The notes: generated by a model not told the origin, from the sequence alone. 64,000 bases of DNA from Streptomyces wuyuanensis (GCF_900103455.1 NZ_FNHI01000001.1:372001-436000), one strand, 5' to 3'. Numbered from the stretch's first letter, positions 52,166 through 62,273 are shown. Program-made: numbers and translations.

Positions 52166-52207
52166 AACGCAAACGCAAACGCAAACGCACAGCCAGACGC
52201 AGACGCA
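52166..52207. repeat. Hexanucleotide repeat upstream of the SDR gene
   Basis: Four perfect AACGCA units (52166-52189) are followed by degenerate AGACGC units to about 52207. The tract begins 30 bases upstream of the SDR start codon, in the promoter region. Such tracts can change length by slippage; phase variation is only a possibility. Confidence 0.7.
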
Positions 52208-52260
52208 CACGCGCGCACCGCGGGTGTCCGGAAGGTCCAAGTCGCAGGCCGGAGCGTGCG

Positions 52261-53052
52261 TCAGGAAGGGTCGTCCTCGATGGACGACAGGTGGAAGAGC
52301 CCGCCCTCGGGGTCGCGGATCGTCGCCGTCCGGCCGAGCGGTGTGTTCTGCGGGGGCGCCACGACCGTGCCGTGCGCGGCGCCCGCGCGGGCCGCCGCCT
52401 CGTCCACGTCGTCCCGGCAGAAGTGGACGTGCCACTGGGGGCGGATCGCCGCCTCCGCCGACTCCGGTACGCCGCCGTACAACCCCGCCACCGTCCGGCC
52501 GCCGGCCCGCAGCATCACCCGGTCGTGCTCGTAGCGCACGTCGATGACGTCCGGATGGGCGTCCCATTCGAACACCCCGCCGTAGAACAGCGCGGACGCG
52601 AACGGGTCCCTCGTGTGCAGCTCCAGCCATGCCACGGCACCCGTGCCCCGTCCTGCCAGCCACCCAGGGGCGGCCGGTCCCTCCCAGATGCAGAACGCCG
52701 CGTCCAGCGGATCGGCGGCCCAGGCCATCCGCCCCCGGCCGAAGGCGAGCGGCCCCACGGCGACGGTCCCGCCACGCTCCCGCACGCGCCCCGCCGCCGC
52801 GTCGGCGCTGTCGGCCCCGAAGTACGCCGTCCAGGCGACCGGGAGCCGAACCCCCATGGTCTGCGTGGACTCCACGAGACCGGCCACCGGTTCGCCGTCC
52901 GCGTGCGCGACGACGTACCCCTCGGCCTGGACATCGGGCTCGAACTCCCAGCCGAACACGGCACCGTAGAAGTCCTGGGCGGCCCGCATGTCCTGCGTCG
53001 TCAGGCTCACCCAGCACGGCGTGCCCGGCACCCCGGGTGAAGTGCTCGCCAA
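52261..53052 (-). CDS. Two-domain VOC (glyoxalase-like) protein
   Basis: 263 residues consisting of two VOC modules: CWVSLTTQDMRAAQDFYGAV at the start and VAWLELHTRDPFASALFYGG from about residue 138, ending RDPEGGLFHLSS. This tandem type resembles hydroxylaseless glyoxalase/bleomycin-resistance proteins such as Streptomyces CfoI/CdiR-like binders; no function is assigned. The start is TTG 53052, nine bases after GAGG; GTG 53031 is an alternative. The gene lies 125 bases upstream of the broken SDR. Confidence 0.83.
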   Translation of the reverse strand: MASTSPGVPGTPCWVSLTTQDMRAAQDFYGAVFGWEFEPDVQAEGYVVAHADGEPVAGLVESTQTMGVRLPVAWTAYFGADSADAAAGRVRERGGTVAVGPLAFGRGRMAWAADPLDAAFCIWEGPAAPGWLAGRGTGAVAWLELHTRDPFASALFYGGVFEWDAHPDVIDVRYEHDRVMLRAGGRTVAGLYGGVPESAEAAIRPQWHVHFCRDDVDEAAARAGAAHGTVVAPPQNTPLGRTATIRDPEGGLFHLSSIEDDPS

Positions 53053-53058
53053 GACCGC

Positions 53059-53435
53059 TCACCTCATTCGTGTTCGTCCCGGGGCAGGGGCGTGGGCAGG
53101 GACAGATGGACACTCCCTGACACCCTTCAACAGAATCGGGGCGGTCGCCACCGCAGCGGGAGCCCGGGGAGACCTGCCGGCGGCATCCCGAAAATGCGTT
53201 GGCACGGTCCGGGGGACGGGCTTAGTGTGGCGTCGCCGCCGTGTGCGAGACACGGCCGTGAGCATCGAGAAGGACGCGGAGGTGAGGACGTTGACGACGG
53301 TCACCGTGCCGGGCGCTGCCCGAAACCCGAAGTTCATCACTCCCATTTCCGTGGTCACCGGCTGACCTCCTCCTTCTTCCTTGTCGCACGCCCTCGCGTG
53401 TGCGTCGCCGGGGCCACCCGTGTGAAGGGTCTCCC
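53059..53435. other. Intergenic stretch with two overlapping candidate small ORFs upstream of rsgA
   Basis: On the minus strand a GTG at 53358 has an excellent AAGGAGGAGG site seven bases upstream and opens a 99-residue frame (MTTEMGVMNFGFRAAPGTVT...) ending six bases before the VOC start. On the plus strand GTG 53282 (after AAGGACGCGGAG) opens a 27-residue frame ending NPKFITPISVVTG at 53365. They are antisense to each other and at most one is likely real. The second half of the minus frame is Arg/Pro-rich and unconvincing. Confidence 0.3.
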
Positions 53436-54605
<1,170 letters not shown>

Positions 54606-54641
54606 CCCTTCGCCGGGGTGTTGGCCCGGGCCGTCCGGGGC

Positions 54642-54665
54642 GGCCCCGGGGTCTTCCCCGGGGCC
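54642..54665 (+). terminator. Terminator hairpin after rsgA
   Basis: GGCCCCGGGG (54642-54651) and CCCCGGGGCC (54656-54665) form a perfect 10-bp stem with a TCTT tetraloop, 36 bases after the rsgA stop. Confidence 0.75.
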
Positions 54666-54666
54666 A

Positions 54667-54710
54667 CCCCAGGACCCCAGGACCCCAGGACCCCAGGACC
54701 CCAGGACCCC
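54667..54710. repeat. Octanucleotide CCCCAGGA repeat
   Basis: Five exact tandem copies of CCCCAGGA (54667-54706) plus CCCC, starting right after the rsgA terminator. A slippage-prone simple repeat in non-coding DNA. Confidence 0.85.
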
Positions 54711-54885
54711 GGTCACGTGGAGTCCGCGGTCCGGAGGCCGCGGGGTCCGGTCAGGGCCATGCGTCGCGGGTCACCGGGCGTTGGGGTTCCGGGGGCTGCT
54801 CCGCACCGGGGCCGCTTCTCGCCACCGGCACCGGGGGTCCGCCCCCGGCCCGAAGGCCGCGGGCTGCCGGGACTCCGCGGCCTGC

Positions 54886-54932
54886 CGCGGACCGCGGCGG
54901 GAGCATCCGCAGGGCCCCCGCCGCGGTCCGCG
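54886..54932. other. 16-bp stem-loop in the rsgA-adaA/alkA gap
   Basis: CGCGGACCGCGGCGGG (54886-54901) pairs perfectly with 54917-54932 around a 15-base loop. It stands in a 440-base gene-free stretch (54606-55044), 112 bases before the Ada-AlkA start. It may be a leader structure of that gene or a terminator for antisense transcription. Apart from this hairpin and the octamer repeat I see nothing else in the stretch. Confidence 0.6.
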
Positions 54933-55044
54933 CACGGGCAGGGCAGGCTGCTGCCCCCGCGCTCGCGGGCCCGGCTCGCTCCCGTCCGCCATGTCCGAAA
55001 TCCGCCGGACCGGTGGTGCCCGGAGACGGACACTGGACGGTGTG

Positions 55045-56415
55045 ATGGACGACGACAGCAGATACGAGGCCGTCAGCAGCCGGGACGCTCGGTTCGACGG
55101 GGAATTCTTCTTCGCCGTGGAGACGACCGGAATCTACTGCCGGCCCAGCTGCCCGGCGGTGACGCCCAAGCGCGCCAACGTCCGCTTCTTCCCGACCGCC
55201 GCTGCCGCGCAGGGCCATGGCTACCGGGCGTGCCGGCGGTGCCGGCCCGACGCGGTTCCGGGGTCGGCCGAGTGGAACGTGAGGGCCGATGTCGTCGGGC
55301 GGGCGGTGCGGATGATCGGGGACGGTGTCGTCGACCGGGAAGGCGTGCCGGGCCTGGCCCGGCGGCTCGGCTACAGCGCGCGGCAGGTGCAGCGGCAGCT
55401 GAACGCGGAGCTGGGCGCCGGGCCCGTCGCACTCGCCCGGGCGCAGCGGTCGCACACCGCGCGGGTGCTGCTCCAGACGACCGGGCTGCCGGTCACGGAG
55501 ATCGCGTTCGCGTCGGGATTCGCGAGCGTGCGCCAGTTCAACGACACCATCCGCCGGATCTACGCCCGCACACCCACCGAACTCCGTGCCGAGACGGGCA
55601 CGAGGCGGGCCGCCGGCCGGGCCGGGATCCCGCTGCGGCTGGCCCATCGCGGTCCGTACGCGACGAGCGAGGTGTTCGACCTGCTCGCCCGGGAGGCGAT
55701 GGACCGGATCGAGGAGGTCGTCGGGGCGGTGGGTGCACGGACGTACCGCCGCACCCTGCGGCTGCCTTACGGTTCCGGGGTCGTCGCCGTGGACGAGCGC
55801 TCCGCCGGCCCGTGGCTCGACGCCCGGCTCCATCTGACCGATCTGCGCGATCTGACCACGGCCGTGCAACGGCTGCGCCGCCTCTTCGACCTGGACGCCG
55901 ACCCGTACGCCGTGGCGGAGAGGCTCTCCGCGGACCCGGTGCTCGCGCCGCTCGTCGCCGCCCGCCCGGGGCTCCGCTCACCGGGCACGGCGGACCCCGA
56001 GGAGTTCGCTCTCCGGGCGTTCGCCGGGCCGGAGGAGTCCGCCCGGCTGGTCGAGGCGCACGGAAAGCTCCTCGACCAGCCCTGCGGCGGGCTCACCCAC
56101 CTCTTCCCGGAAGCGGCGGCGCTCGCCGACCACCCGGTCGTGGGCCCTCTGGCGGCCGCGCTGGCCGACGGCGACGTACGGCTGGACCCGGGCGCCGACC
56201 GCGATGACGCCGAACGCGTCCTGCGTTCCGTGCCGGGCCTGGCGCCCCGGACCGCCGCGCTGATCCGCATGCGCGCGCTGGGCGACCCCGACGTGGCCCC
56301 GGAGCCGGACCTCGGGAAGGAGACGGCCCCGGGCCTCGACGGCGATGCGTGGCGGCCCTGGCGTTCCTACGCCGTTCGCCATCTCGAGGCGGCCCGTGAC
56401 GCACGCCGACCATGA
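55045..56415 (+). CDS. alkA: Ada-AlkA fusion: methyl-phosphotriester sensor and 3-methyladenine DNA glycosylase
   Basis: 456 residues in four parts. The N-terminal Ada domain has zinc Cys in YCRPSCPAVTP and CRRCRP; the first Cys accepts methyl groups. An AraC-type HTH follows (about 85-185, LARRLGYSARQVQRQL and EIAFASGFASVRQFNDTIRR), then an AlkA N-terminal domain and HhH-GPD glycosylase (VLRSVPGLAPRTAALIRMRA, catalytic Asp in EPDLGKE). It lacks the O6-methylguanine transferase domain. The layout is known from actinobacteria such as M. tuberculosis AlkA. It would sense alkylation damage, activate genes and excise damaged bases. Start ATG 55045 (GTG 55042 also possible). Confidence 0.92.
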   Translation: MDDDSRYEAVSSRDARFDGEFFFAVETTGIYCRPSCPAVTPKRANVRFFPTAAAAQGHGYRACRRCRPDAVPGSAEWNVRADVVGRAVRMIGDGVVDREGVPGLARRLGYSARQVQRQLNAELGAGPVALARAQRSHTARVLLQTTGLPVTEIAFASGFASVRQFNDTIRRIYARTPTELRAETGTRRAAGRAGIPLRLAHRGPYATSEVFDLLAREAMDRIEEVVGAVGARTYRRTLRLPYGSGVVAVDERSAGPWLDARLHLTDLRDLTTAVQRLRRLFDLDADPYAVAERLSADPVLAPLVAARPGLRSPGTADPEEFALRAFAGPEESARLVEAHGKLLDQPCGGLTHLFPEAAALADHPVVGPLAAALADGDVRLDPGADRDDAERVLRSVPGLAPRTAALIRMRALGDPDVAPEPDLGKETAPGLDGDAWRPWRSYAVRHLEAARDARRP

Positions 56416-56593
56416 CCGGCCGCCGGGTGATCGCGGGGCCGCCGGCTTGCGGCGCCGGGTTCGGCAGCCGGGTTGGGGGTGCCGGTTCGGGCCCGCCGGA
56501 ACCTGTTGCTGCCCCGGCCTCCGCCGCAGTTCCCGCCTCGACGGCCGTTGCTTTCAGGACGCACTCCGCCGGGGCCTGTTGCTGCCCCGGCCC

Positions 56594-57802
56594 TCAGCCC
56601 GCATCCGCCGCCGGGCCGGGCACCGGCGGTCCGTCGGCCGATGCCGTCGCCGCCGTCGCGAACCCCGCACCGCCGCCTTCCGGGGCGGGCCCGGCAGCCG
56701 GTCCGGTGCGTTCCGGAGCAGGCCCGGCAACCGGTGCCGTCCCGGGGGCAGTGGCGGGGGCCGTCGCCGGGCCGCCCGCGCGGCGCTCGTCGGCGGACCG
56801 TGCCACCCACCCCTTCTCGTAAGCGTGCCAGCCGAGTTGGAGCCTGGTCGTCACACCCGCCAGTTCCATGAGGCCCTTCACTCGGCGCTGGACCGTGCGG
56901 AGGCCGAGGTCGAGCTGTTTGGCGACGCTCGCGTCCGTCATGCCGGCGAGCAGCAGGGACAGGATCTCCAGGTCGGCGGCGTCCGGGCCCGCCGGACCGT
57001 CCTCGGCCACCTCGCCGCGCCCGCCGAGGCGCAGCGGCAGCGCCTCCCGCCACACGGCCTCGAACAGCCCGGTCAGCGACTCCAGCAGTCCGCTCGCGTG
57101 AACCACCAGCGCCGCAGGCTCCGAGCCGCGTCCGGTCAGCGGGACCATCGCCAGCGTCCGGTCGGCCACGACGAGTTTGGTCGGCACCCGGTCCACGACC
57201 CGGACCTGTTCGTCGCGGCCGAGCGAGGCCGACACCTCGACGAGCCCGGTCGGCAGCGTGAGCACCTCGCGTTCGATGACCACGCGGTACGCCACGCCGC
57301 GCTGCGCCGCCCGCTCCTCGGCGTCGTTCTCGATTCCCGAGACGACCATCGGCTTCCCGGTGACGAGCGCGCACACCTCCTCGGACGCGCCCAGCTGGAG
57401 CTGGAGGAAACGATGCGCCACCGCGCTGGCGCCGGTGACCACCTCGACCAGGTCGTGCACGGGCAGTTCCGTGGCCTCCGCCCGGTATTCCCGGGCCAGC
57501 AGGGCCGCCGCGAGTTCGGCCTGCTCCAGATCGTGCCTGTGCTGGGTGAGCAGGGCGCCCAGCGCGACTCCGGGCGGCGCCGCCACCCAGCGGTCGGCTC
57601 GCGCGGACGACTGGGCGGCCAGCCCCTGGTGTTCCAGCAGCCGCAGGGCCCGTTCGGTGTCCGCCTCCGGGAGCGCGAGGCGGTGCGCCAGATCGGTCAC
57701 CTCCGCGGCGCCAAGCGCCACCAGCGCGCGGTACGCCGACTCCTGCCTCGCGTCGAGACCTATTGCTCCCAGCACCCCTGAGCCCTCCCCGGACTTCACC
57801 AT
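56594..57802 (-). CDS. LuxR-type HTH regulator with TrmB-like N-terminus
   Basis: 402 residues. The N-terminal region (GLDARQESAYRALVALGAAE, HRLALPEADTERALRLLEHQ) is a TrmB-like winged helix. The middle is a phospholipase D-like/TrmB sensor region. The LuxR HTH is at 295-350 (ADLEILSLLLAGMTDASVAK, LGLRTVQRRVKGLMELAGVT). A Pro/Ala/Gly tail of about 45 residues ends the protein. Such regulators are common orphan factors in Streptomyces. Start ATG 57802; no clear ribosome site. Nothing nearby reveals a target. Confidence 0.87.
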   Translation of the reverse strand: MVKSGEGSGVLGAIGLDARQESAYRALVALGAAEVTDLAHRLALPEADTERALRLLEHQGLAAQSSARADRWVAAPPGVALGALLTQHRHDLEQAELAAALLAREYRAEATELPVHDLVEVVTGASAVAHRFLQLQLGASEEVCALVTGKPMVVSGIENDAEERAAQRGVAYRVVIEREVLTLPTGLVEVSASLGRDEQVRVVDRVPTKLVVADRTLAMVPLTGRGSEPAALVVHASGLLESLTGLFEAVWREALPLRLGGRGEVAEDGPAGPDAADLEILSLLLAGMTDASVAKQLDLGLRTVQRRVKGLMELAGVTTRLQLGWHAYEKGWVARSADERRAGGPATAPATAPGTAPVAGPAPERTGPAAGPAPEGGGAGFATAATASADGPPVPGPAADAG

Positions 57803-58304
57803 TCCGCTTACTGCGGACACGATCGTGGCGGAAACCGGCCACGGCGTGAACCCGCCGCCCTCATCATCCCCGCAGGGCTTCCGCCTCTGCCAATGTGGCG
57901 CCACCCGAGCACACGGGCACCACGGCAGCACACGCACCACCGTCTGCGCGGACCACGAGCAGTGCACACACCACAAGTGCCGCACGCACCGCACGTGACA
58001 CCGGCCGCCGGGCCAACCGCCCCTGGCTCTGCGGCCTTTGGGCCGTACCGCCCCGACGCGGAACCACGGTTCGCGATCGAGCCGGGGCGATGCGTACGGG
58101 CCCGAGCCGCGTGCGGATGCGGGCGTCCGACGCGAGCGGATTCCGTCCCCGTCGGCGGAGTGCGCGCAGGGCGTGCGCCGCCCACCTGAACGTCCGCCGG
58201 GCGTCCTTCCCGTGGGGGGTTGGGACGCCCGGCGGACCCGCCCTGGGGCCAGGTTTTGATGAATACGCCGTTTTCGTACGGCCCTTGCGGTGGACAATAG
58301 GGGC
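57803..58304. other. 500-base divergent region between LuxR and PP2C genes
   Basis: No gene is supported. The part at 57890-58000 is unusually rich in CAC/GCAC repeats, giving His/Thr-rich frames on plus and Cys-rich frames on minus. One minus frame (57864-58067) has a hydrophobic run but no ribosome site. The right end holds a strong hairpin and the PP2C promoter (GACAAT at 58294-58299 with AGGGGC before the ATG). Confidence 0.45.
58192..58237 (+). other. 15-bp stem-loop upstream of the PP2C gene
   Basis: GTCCGCCGGGCGTCC (58192-58206) and GGACGCCCGGCGGAC (58223-58237) are perfectly complementary around a 16-base loop with a G6 run. The structure is 68 bases before the PP2C start and could insulate or attenuate its transcription. 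Confidence 0.6.
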
Positions 58305-59816
58305 ATGAGTCAGCAGGGGGAGAGGCCCACCGCAGGCGACGACTGGTGGAACCGGCTGTACGACGAGTCCGCCCCGGACACCGGCCCCGCCGCTGGGGCG
58401 GGCGACACGCTCGACGACCGCTTCGACTCCGCGGTGGACACGGTGGGCCCCGAAGGGCCCCCGGGCACCTGGTGGAAACCGTCCCGCCGCGGCAGCGCCC
58501 CATGGGAGTCTCCCGCCACCCCGCAGGCCGCGGCCGGTTCCGGCGAGCGCCTGCCCGAGCCCCGTGCCGAGTCCGGGTGGTCTCCACCCGCCGCACCCGC
58601 CGGGCCTCCCGCACCCGCCGGGCCTCCCGTACCCGCCGGGCCTCCGCCCCCCGGACCGGGCGCCGGGCCCGTTGGGCCCGTTGGGCCCGGACCTTCCGTA
58701 CCGTCACAGCCCGTGCCGGAACCGCCGCCGCTGCCCGCCGTGCCCCTGGCCGAAACGGCCGTCACGCCCCCCGATCGCGGGACCCGGAGCGCGGGCCGGC
58801 GCGGGGCAGTGCCGTGGGGACGGCGCAAGGAGGGTACGGGCCGCGGCGGGGACGGCCACGTGGGGGACCGGCCGCCCACGTATGACGCCGAGCCCACCGC
58901 ACTGCCCGCGGCGGATCCGCAGGAACTCGACGGGCTCGCCGCGGACACCGTGCTCGACGGTGCGCGCTACGGCACGTTCACCCTGCGGGCCGCCTCCGCG
59001 CGGGGGGACTCCGCCCGGTACCGCGGTGAGCACCGCCGCGACGCACTGCTCACGGCACGCTTCGGCGCCGGCGAGGGGGCCCTCGTGCTCGTCGCCGTGG
59101 CCACCGGCGCGCGTGCCGCGGACGGCGCGCACCTCGCCGCCGCCGACGCCTGCCGCTGGATCGGCGGCGCCGTCGGCCGCAGCCACGCCCGGCTCGCCGA
59201 GGACATAAGAGCCGGCCGGCGCGGCGAGCTGAAATCGGGGCTCCACCGGCTCACCGACCGCTCCTTCGGCAAGCTCCGCGCCCGCGCCACCGAACTGGGC
59301 GTACCACCGGAGGAGTACACGGCGAGCCTGCGGTGCCTGCTGCTGCCCGCCGATCCCGCCTGCCGCACCCGGGTGTTCTTCGGGGTCGGCGAGGGCGGGC
59401 TGTTCCGTCTCCGCGACGGCGGCTGGCAGGACCTCGAGCCGTCCCTGCCGGACGCCCCGGCCGGCGAACCCGTCGTCGGCTACGGCTCCCCGCCCGCCGA
59501 GACCCGTGACGGCGATCGGCTCACCATGGACCTCGGCGTCACGACACCCCCGTCGCCGCACATCGACGCGCCCGTCCCGCCGCCCGCCGAGCCGTTCCGG
59601 TTCCGGGCGTCCGTGGCCCGCCCGGGGGACACGCTGCTGCTCTGCAGCAACGGCCTCGCCGACCCCCTGCGCGGCGAGGCCGCACTCGCCGAGGAACTGG
59701 CGGAACGCTGGGCCGGGACGGAACCGCCCGGTCTCGCCGCCTACCTGGCCGACACCCAGCTGAGGGTGAAGGGATACGCCGACGACCGTACGGCGTGCGC
59801 CGTCTGGGAGGCGTAA
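58305..59816 (+). CDS. Protein phosphatase 2C-like protein with long Pro-rich N-terminus
   Basis: 503 residues. The first 200 are low-complexity, with a repeated APAGPP/VPAGPP pattern (about 98-130). The PP2C domain (about 225-500) shows RYRGEHRRDALLTARFGAGE, DTLLLCSNGLADPL and the final metal Asp in YADDRTACAVWEA. The N-terminal metal motif normally read as DGxGG is here VAVATGARAADGAH, so a key Asp may be missing and catalysis is uncertain. It may be a pseudophosphatase or scaffold in Ser/Thr signalling. ATG 58305. Confidence 0.8.
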   Translation: MSQQGERPTAGDDWWNRLYDESAPDTGPAAGAGDTLDDRFDSAVDTVGPEGPPGTWWKPSRRGSAPWESPATPQAAAGSGERLPEPRAESGWSPPAAPAGPPAPAGPPVPAGPPPPGPGAGPVGPVGPGPSVPSQPVPEPPPLPAVPLAETAVTPPDRGTRSAGRRGAVPWGRRKEGTGRGGDGHVGDRPPTYDAEPTALPAADPQELDGLAADTVLDGARYGTFTLRAASARGDSARYRGEHRRDALLTARFGAGEGALVLVAVATGARAADGAHLAAADACRWIGGAVGRSHARLAEDIRAGRRGELKSGLHRLTDRSFGKLRARATELGVPPEEYTASLRCLLLPADPACRTRVFFGVGEGGLFRLRDGGWQDLEPSLPDAPAGEPVVGYGSPPAETRDGDRLTMDLGVTTPPSPHIDAPVPPPAEPFRFRASVARPGDTLLLCSNGLADPLRGEAALAEELAERWAGTEPPGLAAYLADTQLRVKGYADDRTACAVWEA

Positions 59817-59843
59817 CCGCCGGGGCCGTGGATAGATGGACCC

Positions 59844-61586
59844 ATGGCCAAGCAGAACGTCGCAGAACAGTTCGTCGACATCCTCGTCCGCGCCGGCGTG
59901 CAGAGGTTGTACGGAGTCGTCGGTGACAGCCTCAACCCCGTCGTCGACGCCATCCGCCGCAACTCCGCCATCGACTGGGTCCAGGTCCGCCACGAGGAGA
60001 CCGCCGCGTTCGCGGCCGGCGCCGAGGCGCAGATCTCGGGCCGGCTCGCCGCCTGCGCCGGCTCCTGCGGCCCCGGCAATCTGCATCTGATCAACGGCCT
60101 CTACGACGCCCACCGCTCCATGGCTCCGGTCCTCGCCCTGGCCTCGCACATCCCGTCGTCCGAGATCGGTCTGGGCTTCTTCCAGGAGACCCATCCGGAC
60201 CAGTTGTTCAAGGAGTGCAGCCACTACTGCGAGCTGATCTCCAACCCGCAGCAGATGCCGCGCCTGCTGCAGACCGCGGTCCAGCAGGCCATCGGCCGCA
60301 GCGGCGTGAGCGTCGTCGCCCTCCCGGGCGACATCGCCTCCCGTCCCGCCCCGGACAAGTCGATCGAGCACGCCCTCGTCACCTCGCGCCCCACCGTCCG
60401 GCCCGGCGACTCGGAGATCGACGCGCTGGCGAGGATGATCGACGAGGCGGACCGTGTGACGCTCTTCTGCGGCAGCGGGACCGCCGGCGCGCACCACGAG
60501 GTCATGCAGTTCGCCGAGCGCGTGAAGTCGCCCGTCGGCCACGCGCTCCGCGGCAAGGAGTGGATCCAGTACGACAACCCGTACGACGTCGGCATGAGCG
60601 GGCTGCTCGGCTACGGCGCCGCCTACGAGGCCACGCACGAGTGCGACCTGCTGATCCTGCTCGGGACGGACTTCCCGTACAACGCCTTCCTCCCGGACGA
60701 CGTGAAGATCGCCCAGGTCGACATCCGCCCCGAGAACCTGGGACGCCGCTCCAAGCTGGACCTCGCCGTCTGGGGCGACGTGCGCGAGACGCTCCGCTGT
60801 CTCACCCCGCGGGTGCGGCTGAAGAACGACCGGCGTTTCCTCGACAAGATGCTCAAGAAGCACGCGGAGGCGCTGGAGGGCGTGATCAAGGCGTACACCC
60901 GCAAGGTCGACAGGCACGTCCCGATCCACCCCGAGTACGTGGCGTCGGTCCTCGACGAACTGGCCGACGAAGACGCCGTGTTCACCGTCGACACCGGCAT
61001 GTGCAACGTCTGGGCGGCCCGTTACATCACTCCGAACGGCCGGCGCCGCATCATCGGCTCCTTCAGCCACGGCTCGATGGCGAACGCCCTGCCGCAGGCC
61101 ATCGGAGCCCAGTTCACCGACCGTGGCCGCCAGGTCGTCTCGATGTCCGGCGACGGCGGGTTCACCATGCTGATGGGCGACTTCCTCACCCTGCGGCAGC
61201 ACGACTTGCCGGTCAAGATCGTGCTCTTCAACAACTCCTCGCTCGGCATGGTCGAACTGGAGATGCTGGTTGCGGGCCTGCCCTCGTACGGAACCGGCAA
61301 CCTCAACCCGGACTTCGCCGAGATGGCCCGGGCCGTGGGGGTCCACGGAGTCCGGGTGGAGAAGCCGAAGCAGCTCGCGGGCGCCCTCAAGGACGCCTTC
61401 GCGCACGACGGTCCGGCCCTCGTCGACGTCGTCACCGACCCGAACGCCCTGTCCATCCCGCCGAAGATCAGCGCCGAGATGGTGACCGGTTTCGCGCTCT
61501 CCGCCAGCAAGATCGTGCTGGATGGCGGCGTGGGCCGGATGGTCCAGATGGCCCGCTCGAACCTGCGGAACGTGCCGCGTCCGTGA
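59844..61586 (+). CDS. poxB: Pyruvate dehydrogenase/oxidase PoxB (TPP-dependent)
   Basis: 580-residue TPP enzyme that oxidatively decarboxylates pyruvate to acetate, passing electrons to quinone in the E. coli model. TPP-activating Glu is in VQVRHEETAAFAAGAEAQ (near 51). The TPP/Mg motif is MSGDGGFTMLMGDFLTLRQH through FNNSSLGM (about 435-465). The middle FAD domain and a C-terminal tail are present, normal length. TAGATG ends five bases before the ATG and there is no Shine-Dalgarno, probably leaderless. It begins 27 bases after the PP2C stop. Confidence 0.92.
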   Translation: MAKQNVAEQFVDILVRAGVQRLYGVVGDSLNPVVDAIRRNSAIDWVQVRHEETAAFAAGAEAQISGRLAACAGSCGPGNLHLINGLYDAHRSMAPVLALASHIPSSEIGLGFFQETHPDQLFKECSHYCELISNPQQMPRLLQTAVQQAIGRSGVSVVALPGDIASRPAPDKSIEHALVTSRPTVRPGDSEIDALARMIDEADRVTLFCGSGTAGAHHEVMQFAERVKSPVGHALRGKEWIQYDNPYDVGMSGLLGYGAAYEATHECDLLILLGTDFPYNAFLPDDVKIAQVDIRPENLGRRSKLDLAVWGDVRETLRCLTPRVRLKNDRRFLDKMLKKHAEALEGVIKAYTRKVDRHVPIHPEYVASVLDELADEDAVFTVDTGMCNVWAARYITPNGRRRIIGSFSHGSMANALPQAIGAQFTDRGRQVVSMSGDGGFTMLMGDFLTLRQHDLPVKIVLFNNSSLGMVELEMLVAGLPSYGTGNLNPDFAEMARAVGVHGVRVEKPKQLAGALKDAFAHDGPALVDVVTDPNALSIPPKISAEMVTGFALSASKIVLDGGVGRMVQMARSNLRNVPRP

Positions 61587-61692
61587 CTGCGGGTGAAATC
61601 GGCATGCGTGGCGGCACGGCGGCGGGGCATGCATTCCGGGAGTGCCTGTTCGAGCCGGACGGGACGAGCGAAGGGGAAGGGACCGTACCGAC

Positions 61693-62121
61693 GTGCGGTG
61701 GGGGAAAATGGCGGGGCGTCAGGAAGGGCCGGGCGCGGCGCAGTTGCGGCGCAGCGTGAGGCGCGCGGACCTCAGGGCGGTACCCGAGGTGAGGAGGGCC
61801 CTGCGGGCCCTGCTGGGCCACTGGGGCGAGCCCGGCTCGGCCGATGTGGCGGAGTTGCTGACCAGCGAGCTCGTGACCAACGCGCTGGTGCACACGGAGG
61901 AAGGAGCCGTCGTCACGGCGACGGTGGCACCGGCACGACTCCGGGTCGAGGTGCGGGACTTCACGACCGGGCTGGTGGAGCCGCCGGCCGAGCCCGTGCC
62001 CGACGAGAGCACGCACGGCCGGGGGCTGCTCCTGGTGCAGAGCCTCGCCGACGCGTGGGGCGTACGGGCCCACGGCCTGGGCAAGGCGGTGTGGTTCGAA
62101 CTGCACGGCGGGCGGGCGTGA
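61693..62121 (+). CDS. RsbW-like anti-sigma/ATP-binding protein
   Basis: 142 residues with a GHKL ATPase fold of the anti-sigma kinase type (HATPase_c_2). N-box ELLTSELVTNALVHT, G1-like VRDFTTGLVEP and G2-like STHGRGLLLVQSLADAWG are visible. Streptomyces has dozens of such orphan proteins; they bind sigma factors or anti-sigma antagonists. No sigma or antagonist gene is adjacent. The GTG start at 61693 has AAGGG 11 bases upstream; ATG 61708 is a close alternative. Confidence 0.85.
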   Translation: MRWGKMAGRQEGPGAAQLRRSVRRADLRAVPEVRRALRALLGHWGEPGSADVAELLTSELVTNALVHTEEGAVVTATVAPARLRVEVRDFTTGLVEPPAEPVPDESTHGRGLLLVQSLADAWGVRAHGLGKAVWFELHGGRA

Positions 62122-62273
62122 CGGTCGCGTCGGACGAGGTCGCGCTGAATTCCTGAGGCCGCGCGGGCTCGCGGCCCTGAGGGCCCGCGCGGACATGGGT
62201 GTGACGGGAGGGGCACCGGAACGCGGACGGGCGGGAACCCGGTGGGTCCCGCCCGTGCCGGCACCGTGCGATG

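Noticed and set aside
57864..58067. 67-residue minus-strand frame with a hydrophobic run and several Cys, suggestive of a secreted Cys-rich peptide
   Set aside because: No ribosome site or promoter, and the Cys codons come from a CAC/GCAC-rich tract; not supportable as a gene.
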